Shown: positions 38,756 to 46,714 of the stretch, one piece after another
Layout of the letters: every line of letters begins with the position of its first letter
Position numbering within the stretch: the first letter of the stretch is position 1
NCBI GenBank assembly: GCA_021372575.1
Contig: JAJFUE010000135.1
Location: 1 to 46,714, forward strand
From: a bacterium
GTDB taxonomy: Bacteria; Sumerlaeota; Sumerlaeia; MVZB01
Length of the DNA: 46,714 bases
Reading direction: 5' to 3'
Notes under the pieces: model-generated
Told to the model about the DNA's origin: nothing
What the model saw: only the letters and a program-made list of their open reading frames with translations
Database searches by the model: none
Made by a program: the position numbers and the translations under genes

Positions 38756-39427
38756 TTAGCGCTCGCGGAAGGCGCCGAAGAAGCGCCCTGCGATCGCCAA
38801 GTTGCCGAGCAGCACGCCCACACTGAGCGTCAGCATCGACACGAAGATCATCGTGAACGACGCGTATCCGGTCAGGGCCATGACGCCCAGGACCATCGCG
38901 GCCAGGCCGATCACCAGATCGATCCCGGCCGAAGCCCTCACGGCCTGATGGGTGTAGCGTTCGACAGGCTCGCGGGTGCGGTACGAGGCCAGGCGAAGCC
39001 TCCCCAGCAACGATTCGGAACTGCTTTCAATCAACACGCCACTACCCATGATCACCGAGGCCACGGCCAACAAGGTCACCTGATCGAAGCGGGACCAGGC
39101 CATGATGCCCAGGACGATCCCGATGATTCCGACCAGGGACAGGACGGCGTTCTCGCTGCTGATCGCCCAACCGATATCCTCGGAACCGCTGACCAGCTTC
39201 CTGGAGCGGGCAACGACCGAGCCGCCCTCGATCAGCAAAGCCAGCCCGACCAGGATCGTCGCGAGGGATGCATACGCCACCGAGTAGAAACTCATGAGCG
39301 ACGAAATGCAGATCGCCGCGCTGCAGATTCCCAGAAGGACCGCAATCGCCGAGCCGGCGCCGATGAAGTCCCGCGTCATCCTCTCGTCGTGATGAGTCGC
39401 GTTGAATTGTTCACCTGTTGCGGACAT
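38756..39427 (-). CDS. Hypothetical polytopic membrane protein
   Basis: A 223-residue protein with about six membrane spans in pairs, for example IGAGSAIAVLLGICSAAICI, ATILVGLALLIEGG, LVGIIGIVLGIMAW and LVIGLAAMVLGVMAL. The repeated pattern of Gly-rich spans ending in a small loop suggests an internal duplication (HdeD/DUF308-like in style, but I cannot assign a family). AAGGAGG lies 6 nt before the ATG at 39427, a very strong ribosome-binding site. Confidence 0.8.
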   Translation of the reverse strand: MSATGEQFNATHHDERMTRDFIGAGSAIAVLLGICSAAICISSLMSFYSVAYASLATILVGLALLIEGGSVVARSRKLVSGSEDIGWAISSENAVLSLVGIIGIVLGIMAWSRFDQVTLLAVASVIMGSGVLIESSSESLLGRLRLASYRTREPVERYTHQAVRASAGIDLVIGLAAMVLGVMALTGYASFTMIFVSMLTLSVGVLLGNLAIAGRFFGAFRER

Positions 39428-39702
39428 ATTGATCCTCCTTTTAAGACGTCGCGTTCGCAAACAATATATTTTAACATTTCACCTTGATTTTATGGACGGA
39501 TTTTCATGTTTTGGCGTTTTCGCATCAACGGATGCCGGGGTTTGAAAATACGGAATCAAATCGGAATGAACCGATGCTCGGTCAGGATGCAGCGTTTGGC
39601 GAACGTGCATGTGTTGTGCGCCTTCTGTGAAACATGGCGCACGCGGCAGGAAACCGTTTTAACGGTTTTATCGAAGGCGCCAAACACATGCGCAAAGGCG
39701 GC
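39428..39702. terminator. Intergenic region with two hairpins downstream of the GT-C-like gene
   Basis: GTGCGCC/GGCGCAC (39616-39642) and AAACCGTT/AACGGTTT (about 39650-39667) form stems 35-90 bases beyond the stop of the minus-strand GT-C-like gene. The second is followed by T-rich sequence and is a fair terminator candidate. No gene is seen. Confidence 0.35.
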
Positions 39703-41289
39703 CTACATGTCCATAAAGTTCATCTTGGCGCGCAGGAAATAGATGAACACGAATTGCGCGGCGAGGATGAGCGCGAGGTTGATGTAAAAGCGGCGGCGCG
39801 AGTGGAGGGCGAGCCATGCCGCGCCGGCCCACGCGATCGCGGGGGCGAACATCAGGTAGAGGCGCGCGTTCTCGCCGGGCATCAGGCCGGTGAGCGTCAT
39901 GAACGCCACGCCGAACGGGGCGATGAACCACGCGCTCATGAGGCGATTCGGGCTGCGGCGGCCGCGCGGGAGCGAACGGAACGTGAACACCAACGCCAGG
40001 ATGGCAAGGGCGGGACCGGCGACCAGCAGCATGTCCCACGGGCTGAACAGAAGCCAGGCGAAATAGCTGCGCCCGGCCCGGATGCGGAACTGGCGGTTCA
40101 TCTCGAACGCCTCGCGATAGATGGGGACCAGGTCGAGGCCAAGGATGAATCTCAATGCCAGCAGGATGAGGCCGCCGGCAATGACCGCGCCGGCGACAAG
40201 TCGGAACGCGCGCGCGATTTGATGGCGATACGCGGCCGGGTCCCACGAGTTCGCGCGCCGGACACATTCGAGGAAAATCATGAGCATGAAGAGCGGCGCC
40301 CAGACGAGGATCGTGAAGCTCAGCAGCACGCCGGCGACAAAGATGGCGCCCGCGGCCGCGCCCCACAGCGCGATGCGGTTGCCCGAACTGTTCATGCCGC
40401 GCCACAGGCACCACGCGGCGGCGAACGCCATGAACGGATAGACCTCGTCGAACTCGGGGGTGAAGACGATCAGTGCCGGGTAGTGAACCCAAATCAGCGC
40501 GGCGGCCCATGCCGCGCGCCGGCCGACAAGCCCGCCGCCCATGCCGTCACGAACCAGCATAAAAAGCGGAACGGCGGTAAGCATGCCGAAAAGGAGCATC
40601 AGGTTGCCGATCGCGATGAGTGAGGCGGCGCGCGAGGAACTCACGGGAGTCACCAGCTCGGCGGGATTGTAGCCGAACAGGCTCGCCGCGGCGTTGATCG
40701 CCTTCGCCAGAGCCGGGGAGGCAACGCAAATGTCGAGAACGGCCTTGCAAACGGCGACGCCGCCGGGTGGGTGCGTGGAAGGATGCAGCGGCATATATTT
40801 CATCCGGGCGGGATAAAATTCAAGAAGGGAGTGCGGGGTGCGGTCGCTGAGTTCCGCCGCGATGTTGAAATAGCCGGTCGCGACGGGCGACTGCACGGCG
40901 CGGGCAATGTGCGTAATGCCGCTCGGGCTGATCGCAAACAGGCTGGTCCAGCAGACAAGCATGCCCCAGGCGACGAGGGCCGCAAGCCCCAGGGCGGTGC
41001 GCAGGCGGCCTTTCAGGCGGCTGATTCCGAAACCGATGACGGCCATCGCGGCGGCCCAGGGGGCCAGATGGGCGGCGCCGATCAGCAAGCCGGCCCAGAA
41101 CAGACGCATTGCGTAGGGCCAATGCCACTCGCGAATGCCGTTGATATATGGGGCTTGCTGGTCGATCAGGATACCAAGCACGACGGTCGAGAGCAGGCCC
41201 GTGGCGAGCAACGGTTCGCGCTGGAAATACTTTTTGACGCAGTTTTTGACGATTAGACCGATATCGGCGTGGAGAATGGACTTGAGCAT
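39703..41289 (-). CDS. GT-C-type polytopic membrane protein, probable glycosyltransferase
   Basis: A 528-residue protein with about 11-12 membrane spans. An early loop contains YPARMKYMPLHPSTHPPGG and a later one EFDEVYPFMAF, acidic and His-containing loops as in polyprenyl-phosphate sugar transferases of the GT39/GT83 type. The C terminus is rich in spans (FYINLALILAAQFVFIYFL). The substrate is unknown. The ATG at 41289 is chosen with GGTGGA upstream; the frame allows an ATG at 41316. Confidence 0.7.
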   Translation of the reverse strand: MLKSILHADIGLIVKNCVKKYFQREPLLATGLLSTVVLGILIDQQAPYINGIREWHWPYAMRLFWAGLLIGAAHLAPWAAAMAVIGFGISRLKGRLRTALGLAALVAWGMLVCWTSLFAISPSGITHIARAVQSPVATGYFNIAAELSDRTPHSLLEFYPARMKYMPLHPSTHPPGGVAVCKAVLDICVASPALAKAINAAASLFGYNPAELVTPVSSSRAASLIAIGNLMLLFGMLTAVPLFMLVRDGMGGGLVGRRAAWAAALIWVHYPALIVFTPEFDEVYPFMAFAAAWCLWRGMNSSGNRIALWGAAAGAIFVAGVLLSFTILVWAPLFMLMIFLECVRRANSWDPAAYRHQIARAFRLVAGAVIAGGLILLALRFILGLDLVPIYREAFEMNRQFRIRAGRSYFAWLLFSPWDMLLVAGPALAILALVFTFRSLPRGRRSPNRLMSAWFIAPFGVAFMTLTGLMPGENARLYLMFAPAIAWAGAAWLALHSRRRFYINLALILAAQFVFIYFLRAKMNFMDM

Positions 41290-41421
41290 GGATCCACCGG
41301 AATTGACACGGATCAATCAATATTGCGGCCCCCGGTCAGGCGGGTTAAACTCATCTTAGGCATGCCGGTGTTCGATGTCACCCAAATCCCGTGAATAAAT
41401 CCAAAGGGGCAATCAAACGCC

Positions 41422-43563
<2,142 letters not shown>

Positions 43564-43565
43564 GA

Positions 43566-43618
43566 AAGTCCTAAGTCCTTGGTCCTTAGTGCTGAGTGCG
43601 GAGTGCGGAATGCGGAGT
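43566..43618 (+). repeat. Short tandem repeat family C, copy after ppk
   Basis: AAGTCCTAAGTCCTTGGTCC, then TTAGTGCTGAGTGCGGAGTG and further GCGGA units start 3 bases after the ppk stop and reach to about 30 bases before the next gene. Confidence 0.75.
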
Positions 43619-43651
43619 GAAGGTTCAATTAGGATTGCGAGTGGGGAAATC

Positions 43652-44122
43652 ATGGAAGATGTTATTCGGATCAGGCCGCTGCATTTCGTCGATATCCTGT
43701 GCGATTACGGCGCGGGGACAGACGTGTTTGAGCCGCACCCGTTCGGGCACGCGGTTCATACCGTCGCCAACGCGATGATCGCAAACAAGGAGACGATGCT
43801 GGAGATCACGCTCGAGCCGGACGCGGTGTGCATCCCGTGCGTGCATAACGTCAATAATGTTTGCGACAGCCTGCTCGACCGGACGGGCCGGCCGACGGCG
43901 CCCGTGATGATGCGCGACTGGGACCTGGCAATCAACCAGCGCTGGTGCAGGCGGCTGGGGATCGCCGAGGGGGACCGCTTCACCACGCGCGAACTGTGCG
44001 AGCGGCTGCGCGACCGCAAGGGCGACATCAACGATATTTTCCCGGAAATCATCGACAACCGGATCAAGATCAAGGCCGTCAATTTGGACAAGGGAATCGA
44101 AAAGTTTTTGGGGACTGCGTGA
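43652..44122 (+). CDS. DUF1284-like cysteine-containing protein
   Basis: A 156-residue protein. The start VIRIRPLHFVDILCDYGAG resembles the DUF1284 opening (R-x-HH-x-x-C...G-x-G). The middle CIPCVHNVNNVCDSL gives the C-x2-C and third Cys, and RDWDLAINQRWCRRLGIAEG matches its helix pair. Here His-His is LH, so one ligand may be lost. Function is unknown; the cysteines suggest metal or iron-sulfur binding. GGGGA lies 6 nt before the ATG at 43652. Flanked on both sides by family C repeats. Confidence 0.6.
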   Translation: MEDVIRIRPLHFVDILCDYGAGTDVFEPHPFGHAVHTVANAMIANKETMLEITLEPDAVCIPCVHNVNNVCDSLLDRTGRPTAPVMMRDWDLAINQRWCRRLGIAEGDRFTTRELCERLRDRKGDINDIFPEIIDNRIKIKAVNLDKGIEKFLGTA

Positions 44123-44124
44123 AA

Positions 44125-44204
44125 ATGCGGAGTGCGGAGTGCGGAACGCGGAGTGTGAGAGATTCGATTACGAGCACGAGCACGATTGTTATGAGTACGA
44201 ACAC
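44125..44204 (+). repeat. Short tandem repeats: family C then family A copy 6
   Basis: AATGCGGAGTGCGGAGTGCG and further GCGGA units begin 2 bases after the stop of the DUF1284-like gene. They pass into GATTCGATTACGAGCACGAG with a degenerate tail (ATGAGTACGAACAC). They end 25 bases before the acyltransferase ATG. Confidence 0.75.
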
Positions 44205-44228
44205 ATCCCAACACATTCGAAAGTCATC

Positions 44229-44885
44229 ATGAGTCAAGCCTACCCTGTACCGACAAAACCTTTCTTCATCACCACGCTGTGCCGCACGCTTCTGAGGCTG
44301 CTTTATCGCCTCGAGGGGCGCGGGCTGGAAAACCTGCCGTGGGGGCGCGGGGCGATCTTCGCGCCGAATCATTCGTCGTACATCGACCCGGTCGCGGTCA
44401 ACGTGCTGCACAAAAAACCGATGAACTTCATGGCCAAACACGACCTGTTCACGGGGAGATTCGGAAGGGCGATTTTTTCCTACGGCGCGTTCCCGGTCAA
44501 CATGGACAAAAACGATCCGGGGGCATACCGGATGGCGCTGGCGGCGCTCAAGGACGGCAACTGGCTGTGCCTGTTCCCGGAGGGCCAGCGCAGCGACGAC
44601 GGCCAACTGCAGCCGCTTCGCGAGGGGATCGGGCGGCTGGCGATCAAGGCCGGCGTGCCGGTGATCCCGGTGCGCATCGACGGCGCGCACGAGGCGTGGC
44701 CGCGCGGAGGCTGGCCGCGGCTGTCGGGCAAGGTGATCGTGACGTTCTTCCCGGCGATCGAGCCGCCGCAGGAAATCGGGTCGCCGGCCGAACGCGAACA
44801 GGCGGTACAGAATCTGATGGAACAGGTACGGCAGATAATTTCTGTGCCGGCGGACAAATTGCTGCCGGCGCCGGCGAAGAGATAG
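44229..44885 (+). CDS. 1-acyl-sn-glycerol-3-phosphate acyltransferase family (PlsC-like)
   Basis: A 218-residue acyltransferase. The catalytic HxxxxD motif is in FAPNHSSYIDPVAVN, motif II in GRAIFSYGAFPVNMDK, motif III is CLFPEGQRSDDG and motif IV is VPVIPVRIDG. Such enzymes add the second acyl chain in phosphatidic acid synthesis at the inner membrane; related proteins acylate other lipids. The ATG at 44229 is the first after the repeats and has only weak GAAAG upstream; the frame is open back through repeat-encoded sequence to 44139. Confidence 0.88.
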   Translation: MSQAYPVPTKPFFITTLCRTLLRLLYRLEGRGLENLPWGRGAIFAPNHSSYIDPVAVNVLHKKPMNFMAKHDLFTGRFGRAIFSYGAFPVNMDKNDPGAYRMALAALKDGNWLCLFPEGQRSDDGQLQPLREGIGRLAIKAGVPVIPVRIDGAHEAWPRGGWPRLSGKVIVTFFPAIEPPQEIGSPAEREQAVQNLMEQVRQIISVPADKLLPAPAKR

Positions 44886-44948
44886 GAAAAAAGGACCCAA
44901 AGGACCCGAGGGATCGATCACGATTACGATGACGAGCACGAACACGAG
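44886..44948 (+). repeat. Short tandem repeats: family D then family A copy 7
   Basis: GGAAAAAAGGACCCAAAGGA and CCCGAGGG begin directly after the acyltransferase stop codon and pass into GATCGATCACGATTACGATG and GAGCACGAACACGAG. A further GCACGAGCACGA lies at about 44973. The 194-base gap before the lyase gene holds no other feature I can name. Confidence 0.7.
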
Positions 44949-45079
44949 AACCTCAAACATATTTTCGTGGTAGCACGAGCACGATCTCATTAAGCTTGCT
45001 TTCGGACGCCAACCTTGTAAAATTCAACAGTTTGCAGGCGGGGAATAATCGATTCTGCCCGCGGAAACCCAACCGTGAA

Positions 45080-46546
45080 ATGACTATTATGGAACCATCT
45101 CAGACCATCAAATTGTTCAGTGGTGAGTCGATCCCGATCGAGCAACACAAAGTCCGCGTCGTCCAGAAACTGTTTCTCGTGCCGATCGAGGAACGGCTCA
45201 AGGCGATGGAGGAAGCGGGGTTCAACTCGTTCCTTCTGAGCACGCGGCACGTCTTCCTCGACATGCTGACCGACAGCGGCTGCAACGCGATGAGCGACAA
45301 GCAGGTCGCGGCGACGCTGATGAGCGACGACGCCTACGGCGGCTCGCAGAGCTTCGAGCGCATGCAGGAGGCCGTCGCCGACGTGTTCGGCAAAAAGTAC
45401 CTGCTGCCGGTGCACCAGGGTCGCGCGGCCGAGCATATCATCTCGCAGGCATACGTGAAGCCGGGCGACATCGTGCCGATGAACTACCACTTCACGACGA
45501 CGAAGGCGCACATCGAGCTGCCGGGCGGCCAAGTGCTGGAGCTCTACACGCCGGAAGCGGTCAAGGTCAAGAGCTCGTGCCCATTCAAGGGCAACATGGA
45601 CCTGAAGCGGCTGCGCGAGGCGATCGAGCAGAACGGCGTCGAGCACACGCCATTCGTGCGCATGGAGGCCTCGACGAACCTGATCGGCGGGCAGCCGTTC
45701 TCGATGGAGAACCTGCGCGGCGTGCGCGCGATCTGCAAGGAATACGGGATCCCGCTGGTGCTGGACGCAAGCCTGATCGGCGAAAACGCCTACATGATCA
45801 AGCAGCGCGAAGAGGAATACCGCAACGTCCCGATCAAATACATCCTGCTGGAAATGTGCGACCAGGCGGACATCGTTTATTTCTCGAGCCGCAAGGTCAG
45901 CTCGGCGCGCGGCGGCGGCATCGCCACCAACAACCCCGATCATTTCGACCGCATGAAGAACCTCGTGATCCTGTTCGAGGGGTTCCTCACCTACGGCGGC
46001 ATGTCGGTGCGCGAAGTCGAGGCGATCGCGGTCGGCCTGCGCGAGACGCAGGACGAGACTTACATCAGCCAGTCGCCGGAATTCATCAAGTATCTCGTCG
46101 AGACGCTTGACGCGGCCGGCGTGCCGATGATCACGCCTCCGGGCGGCCTCGGGGCCCACGTTTATGCGACCGACTTCATCCCGCACGTGCCGCAGACCGA
46201 ATACCCGGCCGGCGCGCTCGTGGCGGCGTTCTACATCGTCTCGGGCGTCCGCGGCATGGAACGCGGCACGATCTCGAGCGTGCGCAACCCGGACGGCACC
46301 GACCTGCTGGCCGACCTGGAACTGATGCGGCTGGCCGTGCCGCGCCGCGTGTTCACGCTGTCGCAGATCAAGTACGTCGCCGACCGCCTGATCTGGCTGC
46401 ACAAGAATCGCGAGCTGATCGGCGGGCTGCGGTTCAGGGAAGAACCCAAGCTGCTGCGGTTCTTCCTCGGCAAGCTCGAGCCGACATCGGACTGGCCGCA
46501 GAAGCTTGTGGCGCAGTTCCGGAAGGACTTCGGCGACAGCCTGTAA
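45080..46546 (+). CDS. Tryptophanase/tyrosine phenol-lyase family PLP enzyme
   Basis: A 488-residue beta-eliminating lyase of the fold type I PLP family. It follows the family along its length: FLVPIEERLKAMEEAGFN, VFLDMLTDSGCNAMSD, LLPVHQGRAAEHIISQ, NLIGGQPFSMENLRG, LVLDASLIGENAYMIKQRE, and the PLP-lysine region VYFSSRKVSSARGGG. Compared from memory with known enzymes, MERG and LRFF match tyrosine phenol-lyase rather than tryptophanase. However, a conserved Arg near the cofactor (DxxR before ENAY) is Leu, and the Lys-Lys-Asp at the Schiff-base site is Arg-Lys-Val. Substrate is therefore uncertain. Start at 45080 or 45089. No tnaC-like leader is seen. Confidence 0.85.
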   Translation: MTIMEPSQTIKLFSGESIPIEQHKVRVVQKLFLVPIEERLKAMEEAGFNSFLLSTRHVFLDMLTDSGCNAMSDKQVAATLMSDDAYGGSQSFERMQEAVADVFGKKYLLPVHQGRAAEHIISQAYVKPGDIVPMNYHFTTTKAHIELPGGQVLELYTPEAVKVKSSCPFKGNMDLKRLREAIEQNGVEHTPFVRMEASTNLIGGQPFSMENLRGVRAICKEYGIPLVLDASLIGENAYMIKQREEEYRNVPIKYILLEMCDQADIVYFSSRKVSSARGGGIATNNPDHFDRMKNLVILFEGFLTYGGMSVREVEAIAVGLRETQDETYISQSPEFIKYLVETLDAAGVPMITPPGGLGAHVYATDFIPHVPQTEYPAGALVAAFYIVSGVRGMERGTISSVRNPDGTDLLADLELMRLAVPRRVFTLSQIKYVADRLIWLHKNRELIGGLRFREEPKLLRFFLGKLEPTSDWPQKLVAQFRKDFGDSL

Positions 46547-46548
46547 AT

Positions 46549-46576
46549 CAATGATGAATGATGAAAGATGAATGAT
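46549..46576 (+). repeat. Short tandem repeat family B, copy after the lyase gene
   Basis: AATGATGAATGATGAAAGAT plus GAATGAT begins within a few bases of the lyase stop codon and runs up to the 3' boundary of the group II intron. Confidence 0.7.
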
Positions 46577-46647
46577 CGGGTAGGAGGGGGGATTGCTCCC
46601 CCCGTCCTCCCACACCACCGGACGTACGGTTCCGTATCCGGCGGTTC
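46575..46647 (-). ncRNA. Group II intron domains V and VI
   Basis: Domain V (about 46613-46647) folds as GCCGGA/UCCGGU with a two-base CG bulge on the 3' side, then UACG/CGUA closing a GAAC tetraloop; the catalytic triad is CGC. Domain VI (about 46575-46610) is a long G/C hairpin around GGGGGG...CCCCCC with an unpaired A seven bases from the intron end, the expected branch point. Confidence 0.8.
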
Positions 46648-46714
46648 ATGAGCGGCTTTGCAGCCGTTGTCTCTGGTCCAGCAGTGACACGAGCCCACAT
46701 GCATCAAACCAGCG
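46575..46714 (-). mobile_element. Group II intron, 3' end (continues beyond the window)
   Basis: Read on the minus strand, the last 140 bases end with intron domains V and VI and a CCTACCCGAT 3' end at 46575. The rest of the intron, including any reverse transcriptase, would lie to the right of the window. It is inserted 28 bases after the lyase stop codon in the opposite orientation, next to a family B repeat. The domain V sequence has the CGC triad expected of class IIC introns. Confidence 0.8.

Noticed and set aside
44996-45079. Longer N terminus of the lyase beginning with TTG at 44996
   Set aside because: The extra residues do not resemble the family N terminus and no ribosome-binding site precedes them; an ATG at 45080 or 45089 fits better.
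46575-46610. Strong G/C hairpin after the lyase gene as a rho-independent terminator
   Set aside because: It is better explained as domain VI of the group II intron on the minus strand: it ends in CCTACCCGAT with a bulged A and adjoins a correct domain V. There is no T-run.

Overview
The window joins two kinds of DNA. Positions 1 to about 14260 are comparatively AT-rich and carry plasmid/satellite-type and anti-phage-type genes. From the tRNA-Arg gene (14260-14336, minus strand) to the right end the DNA is strongly GC-rich and carries chromosomal genes: leuS, rsfS, coaD, rpe, rplU, rpmA, ybaB, ppk. A heptosyltransferase-type GT9 enzyme and an O-antigen-ligase-like protein suggest a Gram-negative, diderm bacterium. 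The many word-like short tandem repeats between genes resemble those I associate with uncultivated lineages in or near the PVC group and neighbouring candidate phyla. The phylum cannot be fixed from this window and that placement is a low-confidence inference.

Island, 1-14260. The left part holds the end of a repeat-containing protein, an XRE-type repressor, an excisionase-like helix-turn-helix protein and a RepA-like AAA ATPase. This resembles the backbone of an integrative plasmid or phage satellite; the integrase would lie left of the window. Next comes a minus-strand operon of a beta-class DNA methyltransferase, a PD-(D/E)XK nuclease and a Res-type helicase-nuclease, together a type III-like restriction system with an extra nuclease. 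A plus-strand operon follows, encoding an OLD-family ATPase/TOPRIM nuclease, a small KTSC protein and a coiled-coil DUF2130 protein with a possible nuclease core. The island ends at the 3' end of tRNA-Arg(ACG), a classic integration site.

Chromosome, 14337-46714. leuS is followed by about 1.5 kb of repeat-rich DNA (a MITE-like element and interlocking inverted repeats). Then come a YfhO-type membrane protein; a minus-strand run GT9, exported metallopeptidase, YqeK-like HD protein, RsfS; DUF502 and a TgpA-like transglutaminase; a ParD/ParE-type module whose toxin gene overlaps a methyltransferase gene; an operon DUF4911, O-antigen-ligase/TPR protein, MoxR-like ATPase; coaD; rpe; DUF2905; an HDAC-family deacetylase; rplU-rpmA-SH3 protein; ybaB; two membrane proteins; ppk; a DUF1284-like protein; an acyltransferase; and a tryptophanase/tyrosine phenol-lyase homologue. 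The right edge holds the 3' end of a group II intron on the minus strand.

The signals most worth following are: (1) four families of short tandem repeats that sit at or just after stop codons and in places encode protein ends, a start-site hairpin and part of a signal peptide; (2) the two defence-like operons on the tRNA island; (3) a beta-eliminating lyase with an unusual mix of active-site residues.
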